Source of the DNA: Microbacterium sp. 10M-3C3
Lineage (GTDB): Bacteria; Actinomycetota; Actinomycetes; Actinomycetales; Microbacteriaceae
Reading direction: 5' to 3'
DNA length: 64,000 bases
Assembly: GCF_003931875.1 (NCBI RefSeq)
Contig: NZ_CP034245.1
Span: 2,356,001-2,420,000, forward strand
In this document: piece after piece, positions 7,954 through 16,954 of the stretch
How positions within the stretch are numbered: the first letter of the stretch is position 1
How the letters are laid out: each line of letters begins with the position of its first letter
The notes under the pieces: model-generated
Database searches by the model: none
The model's input: the letters and a program-made list of their open reading frames with translations, nothing else
Told to the model about the DNA's origin: nothing
Position numbers and translations under genes: made by a program

Positions 7954-8982
7954 TCAGCCGAAGAGGGCGGCGGCCTCTTCGTAGCGGTAGTACGGCACCG
8001 TGTTGAGCTCGCCCAGCGCGTCGGCGAAGGGCACGCGCACGATGTCGGTGCCGCGCATCGCGACCATCTGCCCCCACGCGCCGTCCATGAGCGCGTCGGC
8101 GGTGTGCAGGCCCAGGCGCGTCGCGAGGACGCGGTCGAACGCGGACGGCGAACCGCCACGCTGGATGTGGCCGAGCACCGTCGCGCGCGTCTCGATGCCC
8201 GTGATCCGCTCGATCTCCGGCGCGAGGATCTCGCTGATGCCGCCCAGCCGCGGACGGTTGAACGCGTCGAGGCCCTTGTCGCTGAACGCCTCCTCCATGC
8301 CGGTGAGCTTGAAGCCCTCCGACACGACGACCAGCGGCGCGCGGCCGCGGTCGTGGGCGCGCGAGACGAGCGCCGTGATCTCCTCGAGCGACATCGGCAC
8401 CTCGGGGATGCAGATGACGTGGGCGCCCGCGGCGATGCCGGCGTGCAGGGCGATCCAGCCGACGTGGCGCCCCATGACCTCGGCGACCATGCAGCGCTGG
8501 TGCGAGTCGCCCGTGGTGCGCAGGCGGTCCATCGCGTCGGTCGCGATGTTCACGGCGGTGTCGAAGCCGAACGAGTAGTCGGTGGCGCGCAGGTCGTTGT
8601 CGATCGTCTTCGGCACGCCGATGACGTTGATGCCGTCCTTCGAGAGGCGGTCGGCCGCGGCGAGCGTGCCCTCGCCGCCGATCGCCACGATGCCGTCGAG
8701 GCGATGGCCGTACAGGGTCTTGGCGATGTTCTCGGCCCCGCCCCGCGCGCCCTCGTAGGGGTTCGTGCGGCTCGTGCCGAGGATCGTGCCGCCGACCTTC
8801 GACAGGCCCTTCACCTCGTGCCGGGTCAGCGGGAAGAAGTCGGCGTCGACGACGCCGCGCCAGCCGTCGCGGATGCCGACGAACTCGATGTCGTAGTTCG
8901 TCGTGCCCTTGAGCACGACGCCGCGGATGACGGCGTTGAGCCCGGGGCAGTCGCCGCCGCTGGTCAGGATGCCGATCTTCAT
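7954..8982 (-). CDS. pfkA: ATP-dependent 6-phosphofructokinase
   Basis: A 342-residue glycolytic kinase converting fructose 6-phosphate to the 1,6-bisphosphate. The N-terminal TSGGDCPGLNAVIRG is the nucleotide loop. GGEGTLAAA carries Gly at the position that favours ATP, where PPi-dependent enzymes have Asp. GVPKTIDND holds the catalytic Asp. The combination GGEGT plus PKTIDND is that of actinobacterial ATP-PFKs. An upstream in-frame ATG at 9030 adds 16 non-conserved residues. The start at 8982 has GAGGA nine nt upstream and begins at the domain. It is transcribed in the same direction as the SNF2 helicase gene 91 bp upstream. Confidence 0.93.
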   Translation of the reverse strand: MKIGILTSGGDCPGLNAVIRGVVLKGTTNYDIEFVGIRDGWRGVVDADFFPLTRHEVKGLSKVGGTILGTSRTNPYEGARGGAENIAKTLYGHRLDGIVAIGGEGTLAAADRLSKDGINVIGVPKTIDNDLRATDYSFGFDTAVNIATDAMDRLRTTGDSHQRCMVAEVMGRHVGWIALHAGIAAGAHVICIPEVPMSLEEITALVSRAHDRGRAPLVVVSEGFKLTGMEEAFSDKGLDAFNRPRLGGISEILAPEIERITGIETRATVLGHIQRGGSPSAFDRVLATRLGLHTADALMDGAWGQMVAMRGTDIVRVPFADALGELNTVPYYRYEEAAALFG

Positions 8983-9073
8983 AGCTGTGGTCCTCGGTGG
9001 TTCGGGTGAAGGATCCGGCGACGTTGCCACACCGACCCTAGCGCCGTCGCCGCGGCGGGGGCCAACCGCGCGG

Positions 9074-11227
9074 TCAGTCCCCGCCCAGGGCGCGGCGCAG
9101 CACGTGCATGAGCGCGCTCAGCTGCACCGAGTCGCTCGACGCGGGATCGACGGCGACGCCGTCCAGCGCCCGCAGCGCGAGCCCCTGCTTGGAGTCGATG
9201 AGCTCGGCGATCTTCGTGTCGATCGTGTGCGCCGCGATGATGCGCCACGCCGTGACCGGCTCGTCCTGGCCGATGCGGTGCACGCGGTCGATCGCCTGCG
9301 TCTGCTCGGCCGCGGTCCAGCTGAGCTCGGCGAGCACGACGTTCGACGCAGCCTGCATGTTCACGCCCACGCCGGCGGCGGTCAGCGAGCAGACCGCGAT
9401 CCCGACGCCGGGGTCGTTGTTGAACGCGTCGATGGCCTCCTGACGCGCCACCGCCGTCTGGTCGCCGCGCAGCGACACGGTACGCACACCGGATGCGGCG
9501 AAGTGCGCCTCCGCGGCATCCATGACGTCGATGTGCTTGGCGAAGAACACGACCTTGCCCACCGACCGCTGCAGCTGCACCGCGTAGTCGGCGGCGAGGT
9601 GCGCCTTGGCCTGGCCGATGCGGCGCACCATCGAGAACACGTTCTCGGCGCCCGTGCCGGCGGCCTTGGACTCGTCGAGCTCGTTCTGCGCGACGAGCCG
9701 CACGATGTCGGCGTCGATCTCGCCGGGGGCGAGACCGCGGTCTCCACGCGCCTCGAGGATGCGGCGGTACCGCGCCGCGAGGCGCTCGGCGAGCTCGCGC
9801 TCGGCGGCGCGGATCGATCGGCCGTCCTCGTCGTCCAGCTCGACCGGCAGGTCGGCGATGAGCTTGTCGGGGAGGTCGGCGGCGACGTCCTTCTTCTTCC
9901 GGCGCACGATCCCCATGGAGATGACGGCGTCGCGCGCCTCGGGGTAGAACGCCTTGTCGGCGGGAGTCAGGCCGGTCGCGTCGAGCTTCTCCATGAGCTC
10001 GGGGCCGGGCTTCTCCCCCGTCGTCCAGCCGAGGAATCGCCAGATCGCGTCGAAGTCCTCGACGTCGTTGATGAGCGGCGTGCCGGTGAGCGCGAGCAGC
10101 AGCGGGTCGCGCACCTGCTCCCGGATGCGACCGGCGAGCGCCAGCACGTTCTGCGAGCGCTGCGACGTGAGGTTCTTGATGAAGTGCGCCTCGTCGACGA
10201 CCATGCCCTTCAGGCCGATCGTCGCGAGCCACGCGAGGTGCCGATCGAGCACCTCGTAGTTGATGATGAAGACGTCGGCGAACGCGTCCATGTCCTCGCC
10301 GTCGCCGGAGATCACGGTCGCGCGGCGGTGCGGCGTCCAGCGCTCGACCTCCCGCGCCCAGTTCCACTTGACGACGTTGGGCACGACGGCCAGGAGCGGG
10401 TACGCGTCGGCGACGGATGCGGCGAGCACCGACTCGGCGGTCTTGCCGAGGCCGGGCTCATCGGCGAGGAGGAACGTGCGGTGGCCCTCGCGGACGGCCT
10501 CGAGGAAGCGCGACTGGTGCGGCATGACGTCCAGGCCCTTGGGCGACACGCGGTCGAACTCCGGCACGGGCGGCAGGTCCATGGATGCGGCGGCGCCGCC
10601 GGCGCCGGTCTCGAACGCCTTGTAGAGGGGGCCCATCAGCTCCCAGCCGTCGAGGCGTCGCCGGGGCGTCGTGTTCGCCGGGCGCGCCGACAGGTCGGGG
10701 GCGAGGAAGGGATGGGCCATGCGACGCGCCTCGACCGAGGGCGGCTCGACCTGGCGCTGGGCGAGCGCTGCGGGCACGACGGGCGCGGCCACCGGCGCGA
10801 CGTCGGTGATGATGAGCTCGTCCGGCGGCAGCTCGGCGCCCGACTCGAGCAGCCAGTCGCGCCGCATCCGCCGCGCCACGGGGGACGTGGCCTGGTCGAC
10901 TTCCAGCAGCTGGATGAGGGACGTGTCGCGGGCCGCCGTCTTGGCGAGGATCGTCGCGACGCCGTCGAGGCGCTTGAGCAGCTCGGCGCGCGCGGCGTCG
11001 GTGAGCTCCGCGTCGGCCTTGACGCGCGCGCGCTCCTCGCGCACGAGGAACGCGATGACCTGGAACTTGACGCGGTTCGTGGGCCCGAGCTTGCCGCGCT
11101 GGGCCTTGGCCTCGACCTCGCGCACCTTGCGCGCGAGGATCGGGATGAGGGGCGCCTCGTCGTCGCGTCGTGCGGACGAGGTCTTCCTGCGCCGCTGTGC
11201 GGTGCCGGCGGTCGCCGTGGTCGGCAT
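9074..11227 (-). CDS. SNF2-type DEAD/DEAH-box helicase/translocase
   Basis: This 717-residue protein has an N-terminal basic and helical region (1-230) without a recognised domain, followed by a two-lobe SNF2 ATPase. Walker A is DEPGLGKTAE (256-265), the DEAH box is at 345-348, ALTGTPLIND is motif III, and QAIDRVHRIGQ in the C-terminal lobe is the SNF2 motif VI. The arrangement resembles SMARCAL1/HepA-like translocases that remodel DNA or protein-DNA complexes. An open frame extends upstream to 11773, but the ATG at 11227 has AGGAGGAGC immediately upstream and everything before it is antisense noise. No restriction or other defence partner adjoins it, so a house repair role is more likely than defence. 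Confidence 0.85.
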   Translation of the reverse strand: MPTTATAGTAQRRRKTSSARRDDEAPLIPILARKVREVEAKAQRGKLGPTNRVKFQVIAFLVREERARVKADAELTDAARAELLKRLDGVATILAKTAARDTSLIQLLEVDQATSPVARRMRRDWLLESGAELPPDELIITDVAPVAAPVVPAALAQRQVEPPSVEARRMAHPFLAPDLSARPANTTPRRRLDGWELMGPLYKAFETGAGGAAASMDLPPVPEFDRVSPKGLDVMPHQSRFLEAVREGHRTFLLADEPGLGKTAESVLAASVADAYPLLAVVPNVVKWNWAREVERWTPHRRATVISGDGEDMDAFADVFIINYEVLDRHLAWLATIGLKGMVVDEAHFIKNLTSQRSQNVLALAGRIREQVRDPLLLALTGTPLINDVEDFDAIWRFLGWTTGEKPGPELMEKLDATGLTPADKAFYPEARDAVISMGIVRRKKKDVAADLPDKLIADLPVELDDEDGRSIRAAERELAERLAARYRRILEARGDRGLAPGEIDADIVRLVAQNELDESKAAGTGAENVFSMVRRIGQAKAHLAADYAVQLQRSVGKVVFFAKHIDVMDAAEAHFAASGVRTVSLRGDQTAVARQEAIDAFNNDPGVGIAVCSLTAAGVGVNMQAASNVVLAELSWTAAEQTQAIDRVHRIGQDEPVTAWRIIAAHTIDTKIAELIDSKQGLALRALDGVAVDPASSDSVQLSALMHVLRRALGGD

Positions 11228-11400
11228 GCTCCTCCTGAGCGTGTGTGCCGGATGCCGTCGACGACGGGAGATCCGGGTGATCGGGCTCCGCGGGGCGGCA
11301 GAACCGTGACTCCCGCGGGCGGATCCGTGCCGGTCGCCGTGTCGCCGTGGGCGAGGTGCGTCGTCGGAGTGCGGATCCTTCGCAGCCATTCTAGCGGTAC

Positions 11401-11419
11401 CCGGGCGCGTTCCGCCCGG
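11401..11419 (-). terminator. Short hairpin after the copper-ATPase remnant
   Basis: CCGGGCG and CGCCCGG form a 7-bp stem with a 5-nt loop, 18 bp downstream of the remnant's final stop (11437-11439). The rest of 11228-11436 shows no other coding signal. Confidence 0.35.
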
Positions 11420-11436
11420 CTCTCGTGCGCCGCGGG

Positions 11437-11996
11437 TCAGATCGCCCGGCGCAGCCTCAGGCTGTTGAGCACGACGAACACGCTCGAGAACGCCATGGCC
11501 GCCCCCGCGATCATCGGATCGAGCGGGCCCGATGCCGCCAGGGGCAGCGCCGCGACGTTGTTCGCGAAGGCCCAGAAGAGGTTGCCGCGCACGATCCGCA
11601 TCGTCCGCCGGCTCAGGCGCACCGCGTCGAGGATCGCGCGCGGGTCGGCGCGCACGAGCGTGATGTCGCTCGCGTGGAGCGCCGCATCCGCTCCCCCGCC
11701 CATCGCGATGCCGAGGTCGGCGGCGGCGAGCGCGGCGGCGTCGGCTGGGCCCGCTCGACGCGCACGCGCGCACCGTACCCGGCCGCCCGAACGGCTTCGA
11801 CGAGCTCGTCGGCAGCCGTGTCGGCGGGGAAGGACACGCGCGCGGACTCGGTCGCGAGGTTGACCTCCGCCCCGACGCCGGGCACGCGGCGCAGTCGCTT
11901 CTCGACGCGCGCGACGCAGCTCGCGCATGTCATGCCCTCGATCTCGAGTGTGGCCTCTCGCCGCTCGGCCGGGGCCGGCACGGTCTCGATGCTCAT
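11437..11996 (-). pseudogene. copA: Copper-translocating P1B ATPase (CopA) reduced to its two ends by internal deletion
   Basis: From the ATG at 11996 (AGGAGG upstream) the frame encodes an intact heavy-metal-associated domain: [14 protein letters not shown] at residues 20-33, domain end near Tyr74-Gly75. Near 11745 the reading jumps to another frame that encodes only the C-terminal end of a P-type ATPase: [30 protein letters not shown] and the last two helices ending LNSLRLRRAI. The six preceding membrane helices, the CPC metal site, the actuator domain and the DKTGT phosphorylation loop are missing, about 1.8 kb by comparison with family length. The junction is out of frame. The 11996 frame continues as a Ser/Arg-rich tail and stops at 11613 (127 residues), so only a CopZ-like metal-binding peptide could be made. 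No transport activity is possible. Confidence 0.85.
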
Positions 11997-12020
11997 CGTG
12001 TCCTCCTCGCCGCATCCACA

Positions 12021-12037
12021 ATACCCCCCAGGGGTAT
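12021..12037. promoter_or_regulatory. CsoR-type copper operator
   Basis: The palindrome ATACCCC-CCA-GGGGTAT resembles the G/C-tract operators bound by CsoR-family Cu(I) repressors. It lies 25 bp upstream of the remnant's ATG and 50 bp upstream of the divergent MFS gene. Confidence 0.7.
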
Positions 12038-12074
12038 AAACCGCAGAGTTCGCCCGCGAGAGGCAGGGCGGTCC

Positions 12075-12080
12075 TAGGGT
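12075..12080 (+). promoter_or_regulatory. -10 like hexamer for the MFS gene
   Basis: TAGGGT ends 6 nt before the ATG at 12087. The CsoR-like palindrome is 37 bp upstream of it, within repressing distance. Confidence 0.5.
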
Positions 12081-12086
12081 GTAGCC

Positions 12087-13469
12087 ATGGCGGACGTCAT
12101 GACACGCGACCAGCGGCTCGTCCTGTGGATCGCGATCCTCGCGTCGTTCGTGTCGTTCCTCGACGGCACGGTGGTCACGGTCGCCCTGCCCGCGATCCAG
12201 CGTGAGCTCGGTGGCGGGCTGAGCACGCAGCAGTGGGTCGTGGACGCGTACCTCATCACCCTCGGCGCGCTCATCCTCGTCGCCGGATCGCTCAGCGACG
12301 TCCTCGGCCGCCTCCTCGTGCTGCGCATCGGGCTCATCGGCTTCGGGATCACCTCGATCGCGATCGCCGCCGCCCCGACTGCCGAGTTCCTCATCGTGGC
12401 CCGCGCGCTGCAGGGCGTCGCCGGCGCCCTGCTGGTGCCGAGCTCCCTCGCCCTCATCACGGCGAACTTCCGCGATGCGGCCCAGTCGCGCGCGATCGGC
12501 ATCTGGACCGGGGCAACCACCGGCGCGATGATCGCCGGGCCGGTGCTCGGGGGCGTGTTCGTCGACCTCCTGTCGTGGCGGCTCGTGTTCCTCATCAACG
12601 TCCTGCCGCTCGCGGCGACGCTGCTCCTGCTGCACCGCCTCGGTCACGCCGATCACCGGCGGGAGGGCGCGAGGGTCGACATCGCCGGCGCCCTCCTGTG
12701 CACGGTCGGGCTCGGCGGCTCGGTGTTCGCGCTCATCGAGCAGCCGACCTACGGCTGGTCCTCCCCCGTGATCTGGCTGCCCCTCACGATCGGCCTGGCC
12801 TCGTTCGCCGGCTTCCTCGTGCGCCAGCGCCTCGCGGCGCAGCCCATGATGCCGCTCGATCTGTTCCGCAGCCGCAACTTCTGGACCGGCAACCTCGCGA
12901 CGGCCTTCATCTACGGCGCGCTGTCGCTGAACGGCTTCGTCGTGGGCGTCTACCTGCAGCAGGGCGCGGGGCTGCCGGCCACCCTCGCCGGGCTCGCGTC
13001 GCTGCCGAGCACCCTCATCATGATCCTCTTCAGCTCGCGCGTCGGGACGCTCGCGGGGAAGGTCGGACCGCGCCTGTTCATGACGGTCGGCCCGATCGTC
13101 ATGGCCGTCGGCGCCCTGCTGCTCCTGACGGTGTCGCGCGACTTCTCGTACTGGTGGCAGGTGCTGCCGAGCGTTCTCGTGTTCGGCGCGGGACTGACGC
13201 TCACCGTATCGCCGCTGACCTCGGCGATCCTGGGCGCGATCGACGAATCGCGCTCGGGCATCGCGTCCGCGGTGAACAACGCCGTCTCCCGTGTCGCGGG
13301 CCTCCTCGTCATCGCGACGCTCGCGACGATCCTCGGCGGCTCGCTCGATCTCGACGGCTTCCACCGCGCGGCCGTCGTGACGGCGATCCTGCTCGCGGTG
13401 GGCGGGGTGGTGTCGTTCCTCGGCATCCGCAACAGGATGCGCACGAGCGCGCCGACGCGGCCCGCGTAG
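12087..13469 (+). CDS. MFS drug:H+ antiporter, DHA2 (EmrB/QacA) family
   Basis: A 460-residue integral membrane protein that should export toxic organic compounds using the proton gradient. It begins with a helix containing [18 protein letters not shown], the classic DHA2 motif D1. It then has [17 protein letters not shown] (MFS motif A) and [17 protein letters not shown] (motif C region). About 12-14 hydrophobic segments follow to a short Arg-rich end. The ATG at 12087 follows a TAGGGT hexamer. Its stop codon TAG forms part of the -10-like hexamer of deoC. Its divergence from the copper-ATPase remnant across a CsoR-like operator raises the possibility of metal-responsive expression. The substrate is unknown. 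Confidence 0.9.
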   Translation: MADVMTRDQRLVLWIAILASFVSFLDGTVVTVALPAIQRELGGGLSTQQWVVDAYLITLGALILVAGSLSDVLGRLLVLRIGLIGFGITSIAIAAAPTAEFLIVARALQGVAGALLVPSSLALITANFRDAAQSRAIGIWTGATTGAMIAGPVLGGVFVDLLSWRLVFLINVLPLAATLLLLHRLGHADHRREGARVDIAGALLCTVGLGGSVFALIEQPTYGWSSPVIWLPLTIGLASFAGFLVRQRLAAQPMMPLDLFRSRNFWTGNLATAFIYGALSLNGFVVGVYLQQGAGLPATLAGLASLPSTLIMILFSSRVGTLAGKVGPRLFMTVGPIVMAVGALLLLTVSRDFSYWWQVLPSVLVFGAGLTLTVSPLTSAILGAIDESRSGIASAVNNAVSRVAGLLVIATLATILGGSLDLDGFHRAAVVTAILLAVGGVVSFLGIRNRMRTSAPTRPA

Positions 13470-13472
13470 GCT
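13467..13472 (+). promoter_or_regulatory. -10 like hexamer for deoC, overlapping the MFS stop codon
   Basis: TAGGCT ends 7 nt before the deoC ATG. Its first three bases are the MFS stop codon TAG. GGAG in the spacer could also serve as a ribosome site in a read-through transcript. Confidence 0.45.
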
Positions 13473-13479
13473 GGAGCGC

Positions 13480-14196
13480 ATGCCCCGCCTCACCGAAGCC
13501 GAGCTCGCCGCGACCATCGACCACGCCATCCTCAAGCCGGAGCTGACCCGCGCCGAGGTCGACGCGGATCTCGACGTGGCCGCACGCTGGGGCGTCTTCA
13601 GCGTGTGCGTGCGCCCCTCTGACATCGCGCACGCCGTCGCGCGCCTGGCGGGGACGGGGGTGGCCGTGGGCACCGTCATCGGGTTCCCGCACGGCACCAC
13701 CTCGACCGCGACGAAGGTCGCCGAGGTGCGTCAGGCGCTGGAGGACGGCGCCGTCGAACTCGACATGGTCGTGAACATCGGATTCCTGCGTTCGGGCATG
13801 GACGACGCGGTCGTCGACGACATCCGCGCCGTGGTGGCCGCCGCATCCGGCCACGTCGTGAAGGTCATCCTGGAGACCTCGCTCCTGGACGAGGAGCAGA
13901 TCGCCCGCGGCAGCCGCCTCACCGAGGCCGGCGGGGCCGCGTTCGTGAAGACGTCGACCGGCTTCGCCGGCGGCGGTGCGACCGTGCCGCACGTGCGCCT
14001 CATGCGCGAGAGCGTGGGCGCCGACGTGCAGGTCAAGGCGTCGGGAGGCGTCCGCAGCCTCGACACCGCCCTCGCCATGATCGAGGCCGGCGCGACCCGG
14101 CTCGGCACGAGCGCGAGCGCCACGATCCTCGGCGAGCTGCGCGCGATCGAAGCCGGCGAGGGTCCGACGGGCGCGCAGGACGCATCGAGCTACTGA
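13480..14196 (+). CDS. deoC: Deoxyribose-phosphate aldolase
   Basis: A 238-residue class I aldolase that splits 2-deoxyribose 5-phosphate into acetaldehyde and glyceraldehyde 3-phosphate in deoxynucleoside salvage. The Schiff-base Lys157 is in [10 protein letters not shown] and the second active Lys186 is in [10 protein letters not shown]. The proton-relay Asp is in [10 protein letters not shown]. Length is normal for the family. It begins 10 bp after the MFS stop and probably has its own promoter overlapping that stop. No other deo gene adjoins it. Confidence 0.93.
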   Translation: MPRLTEAELAATIDHAILKPELTRAEVDADLDVAARWGVFSVCVRPSDIAHAVARLAGTGVAVGTVIGFPHGTTSTATKVAEVRQALEDGAVELDMVVNIGFLRSGMDDAVVDDIRAVVAAASGHVVKVILETSLLDEEQIARGSRLTEAGGAAFVKTSTGFAGGGATVPHVRLMRESVGADVQVKASGGVRSLDTALAMIEAGATRLGTSASATILGELRAIEAGEGPTGAQDASSY

Positions 14197-14209
14197 CACA
14201 CGGGACGCG

Positions 14210-15208
14210 TCAGGACGCTCCGGCCTGCCCGACGCGGTCGGCCGGGTCGGCCGACAGGACGGCCCGCACGCGCGCCACGTCATCGGCCATCTGGGCCGTC
14301 AGCCGTTCGATGCCTTCGAAGGCGACCATGCCCCGGATGCGGGCGACGAAGCGCACCTCGACCCTATGGCCGTACAGGTCGAGATCGGTCTCGTCGAGCA
14401 CGTACGCCTCGACCTGGCGCACGTGCACGTCGCCGAAGGTCGGGTTCACCCCGACGCTGATCGCGGCCGCGTAGCGCGTGCCCGGCCGCAGACCGTCGGG
14501 CGAGCCCTCGTCGATGAGCCAGCCGGCGTAGACGCCGTCGGCGGGGATGAACCCCTCGGCATCCGGCGACAAGTTGGCGGTGGGGTATCCGAGCTCGCGC
14601 CCGCGCTTGAGGCCGTGCACGACCTCGCCCCACACCGACGGCGCGCGCCCGAGCAGGCGGCCCGCGCCCTCGACATCTCCGTCGGCGAGGAGCTCGCGGA
14701 TCCACGTCGATGAGACGCGGCGCCCCTCGTCGACCGCGCGGACGTCGCCCACGACGTCGACCCGGAAGCCGTACTCGGATCCCATGCGGCGCAGCAGCTC
14801 GGGGTCGCCCGCGCCGCCGCGACCGAAGCGGAAGTCCTGGCCGACGAGCACCGTCTGCACGCCCAGCGCGTCGACGAGGACGTGCTGGACGAACGCCTCG
14901 GCCGACAGCCCCGCGAGCGCCTCGTCGAAGGTGAGCAGCAGCGTGGCATCCACGCCCGCGCGATCGAGCAGCGACAGCTTCTGCGTGACGCCGATGAGGT
15001 CGTCGGGGCAGCGGTCGGGACGCAGGAGCCGCAGCGGGTTGCGGTCGAAGGTCACCGCGACCACGCGCGCACCGGTCGTCGCCGCGTCCACCCGCGCGCG
15101 GTCGATGACCGCGCGGTGCCCGGCGTGCACGCCGTCGAACTTGCCGATCGCGACGACCGACGGCCCGAACCCTGCGGGGATCTCCGACGGGTCGCGGAAG
15201 ACGATCAC
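14210..15208 (-). CDS. ribF: Bifunctional riboflavin kinase / FAD synthetase
   Basis: This 332-residue enzyme makes FMN and then FAD. The N-terminal adenylyltransferase domain shows GKFDGVHAGHRAVI near residue 21 and the ISSTxxR-like VSSTWIREL. The C-terminal kinase domain shows GYPTANL and DGVYAG. The GTG start at 15208 shares GTGA with the stop of the upstream membrane gene. An open frame continues to 15427, but conserved sequence begins at VIVFRDP. It is the last gene of a run starting at the kinase gene at 17628. No FMN riboswitch is seen nearby. Confidence 0.93.
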   Translation of the reverse strand: MIVFRDPSEIPAGFGPSVVAIGKFDGVHAGHRAVIDRARVDAATTGARVVAVTFDRNPLRLLRPDRCPDDLIGVTQKLSLLDRAGVDATLLLTFDEALAGLSAEAFVQHVLVDALGVQTVLVGQDFRFGRGGAGDPELLRRMGSEYGFRVDVVGDVRAVDEGRRVSSTWIRELLADGDVEGAGRLLGRAPSVWGEVVHGLKRGRELGYPTANLSPDAEGFIPADGVYAGWLIDEGSPDGLRPGTRYAAAISVGVNPTFGDVHVRQVEAYVLDETDLDLYGHRVEVRFVARIRGMVAFEGIERLTAQMADDVARVRAVLSADPADRVGQAGAS

Positions 15209-15636
15209 GACGCCACCGCCGCACTGCGCGCCGGCGTGGAGCGGTGCGCGAAGAGCCACCAGAGCCCGAGGAAGGGCAGCACGAGCGGCACGAAGAGGTA
15301 CCCGATGCCGTACAGCGACCACACCGTCGGATGCTGGAACAGCGCCGGGTCGACGATGCTCAGCGTCCCCACGACGAGGACGCCGACCAGCTCGAAGCCG
15401 ATCGCGATCCACGCCACCGCGTACCATCCACGGCGCCCCGACAGCACGAGCGCGAGGGTGGCCACGATGTAGACGACCGCGCTCGCCGCGGACAGCGTGT
15501 AGGCGACGGGGGCATCGTCGAACTCGCGCACGATCTGCACGAACGAACGACCGGTCGCCGCGAGCGCCATGATCGAGTAGACGACGACGAGGACGCGGCC
15601 GATGCCGGTCATCCGGCGCGGGGAGGTAGTGGGCAT
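15205..15636 (-). CDS. Conserved four-helix membrane protein
   Basis: A 143-residue hydrophobic protein with about four transmembrane segments (near 12-28, 45-65, 72-92, 108-130). The upstream GGGGAGG fits the ATG at 15636, and an internal Met at residue 9 is an alternative start. The stop codon overlaps the ribF start by 4 nt, indicating translational coupling. I do not recognise a named domain. Its position in the truB-ribF run suggests cotranscription with RNA-modification and flavin genes without implying a shared function. Confidence 0.75.
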   Translation of the reverse strand: MPTTSPRRMTGIGRVLVVVYSIMALAATGRSFVQIVREFDDAPVAYTLSAASAVVYIVATLALVLSGRRGWYAVAWIAIGFELVGVLVVGTLSIVDPALFQHPTVWSLYGIGYLFVPLVLPFLGLWWLFAHRSTPARSAAVAS

Positions 15637-15692
15637 GACCTCCCCATCCTAGGCGGGGCGGGCCGGTCGTCGGCGGGCGGGTGAACCGGCGG

Positions 15693-16061
15693 TCAGGCGA
15701 CCTGCGCGGTCCAGATCACGTGCATCCGCCACACCATGATCGCGACGGCCACGGCGGCGACCCCCATGATGACGGTGCTCCAGCGGCTGCGCTCCAGCAG
15801 CGCCCACGCGACGCCGGCCGGCGGCAGCAGGGCGGCCGAGATCAGGTACACCCAGTACTCCAGGGCGCTCCCCGAGGGCGGGTTGCCGACGAAGGGCGAG
15901 ACGATCGCGACCACGATCTGCGACACGAGCAGCAGCTCGAGGAGCGCCAGACCGCCCACGGTGACGTCGCCCGGCGGGCGACCGGCCAGGCCCGCGACGA
16001 TCGCGACGACCGCGACGAGGGAGGCGACGCCGACCTGGACGAGCGTGAACCACAGAATCAC
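15693..16061 (-). CDS. Small membrane protein following truB
   Basis: A 122-residue protein with a GTG start at 16061 that shares GTGA with the truB stop. Hydrophobic segments lie near residues 4-26, 33-56, 70-90 and 96-112. The sequence ends WRMHVIWTAQVA. I do not recognise a domain. The longer open frame extending to 16670 is antisense-like read-through across truB and is not supported. Confidence 0.7.
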   Translation of the reverse strand: MILWFTLVQVGVASLVAVVAIVAGLAGRPPGDVTVGGLALLELLLVSQIVVAIVSPFVGNPPSGSALEYWVYLISAALLPPAGVAWALLERSRWSTVIMGVAAVAVAIMVWRMHVIWTAQVA

Positions 16062-16954
16062 GCGGAGACCTCCTCGGGCATGTTCATGACGCTCTTCAGG
16101 TCGGCTCCGCGCACCTCGACGACGCCGACGAGCGCACCGTGCGGGTCGACCGCGGCGGCTCGCGTGCCCGTGAGCCGCTCCGCGGCGCCGGTGAGGCGCT
16201 TGCCGTGGCGCAGGTCGCGGGCCTCGTCGGCGGTGACGGCGAGCGCGCCGATCGCGGCCGTCGCCGCGGCGGCGGGGCTCAGCAGGCGATCGGCCGCGAT
16301 CGCGTCGGACGCGACGGCGTCGGCCACGTCGAACGGGCCGACCCGCTCCCGCCGCAGCGCGGTCAGGTGGCCGCCGACGCCGAGCCCGGCGCCGAGGTCC
16401 CGCGCGAGCGCCCGGATGTACGTGCCGCTGGAGCAGTCGACGACGACGTCGAGGTCGAGCGCGTCGGGCGAGCGTCGGCGGGCGAGCACGGCGAACCGCG
16501 ACACCGTGACGGCGCGCGCGGCGAGCTCGACGCTCTCCCCCGCCCGCGCGAGGTCGTACGCGCGGCGGCCCTGCACCTTGATCGCCGACACCGTGCTCGG
16601 CACCTGACGGATGTCGCCGGTGAGCGCCGCGACGCCGCGATCGATCGCCGCATCGTCGACGTCCGCCCACGCCGCCGCATCCGCACGCTCCACCACGGTG
16701 CCCTCGGCATCGTCGGTGTCGGTGCGCGCCCCGAGGCGGATCGTCGCCGTGTACGTCTTGTCGGCGCCGACGAGGTACGTGAGCAGACGCGTCGCACCGT
16801 CGACGCCCAGGACGAGCAGCCCCGTCGCCATCGGGTCGAGCGTTCCGGCGTGCCCCACCTTGCGCGTGCCGAGCGCGCGCCGCGCGCGCGCGACGACGTC
16901 GTGACTGGTGATCCCCTGCGGCTTGTCGACCAGCAGGATGCCGCCGGCGGGCAT
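16058..16954 (-). CDS. truB: tRNA pseudouridine(55) synthase
   Basis: A 298-residue enzyme that isomerises U55 in the T-loop of tRNA. Motifs are GILLVDKPQGITSHDVV at the N-terminus and KVGHAGTLDPMATGLL, whose Asp is the catalytic nucleophile. KTYTATIRLGARTDTDDAEG and GTYIRALARDLG follow as the remaining pseudouridine-synthase blocks. The C-terminal 80 residues form a PUA-like extension. The ATG at 16954 overlaps the stop of the upstream kinase gene by one base (TGATG). The gene order rbfA ... truB ... ribF is conserved in actinobacteria. Confidence 0.93.
   Translation of the reverse strand: MPAGGILLVDKPQGITSHDVVARARRALGTRKVGHAGTLDPMATGLLVLGVDGATRLLTYLVGADKTYTATIRLGARTDTDDAEGTVVERADAAAWADVDDAAIDRGVAALTGDIRQVPSTVSAIKVQGRRAYDLARAGESVELAARAVTVSRFAVLARRRSPDALDLDVVVDCSSGTYIRALARDLGAGLGVGGHLTALRRERVGPFDVADAVASDAIAADRLLSPAAAATAAIGALAVTADEARDLRHGKRLTGAAERLTGTRAAAVDPHGALVGVVEVRGADLKSVMNMPEEVSA

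Noticed and set aside
9074..11227. The SNF2 helicase as core of an antiphage island
   Set aside because: No nuclease, methylase or other defence gene adjoins it. Neighbours are pfkA and the copper remnant.
8903..11863. A 986-codon open frame on the plus strand
   Set aside because: It is antisense to pfkA and the SNF2 helicase, both of which have catalytic motifs and ribosome sites.
15209..15700. FMN riboswitch for ribF
   Set aside because: The upstream region is coding for a coupled membrane gene and lacks the conserved RFN element sequences. The run is driven from 17640.
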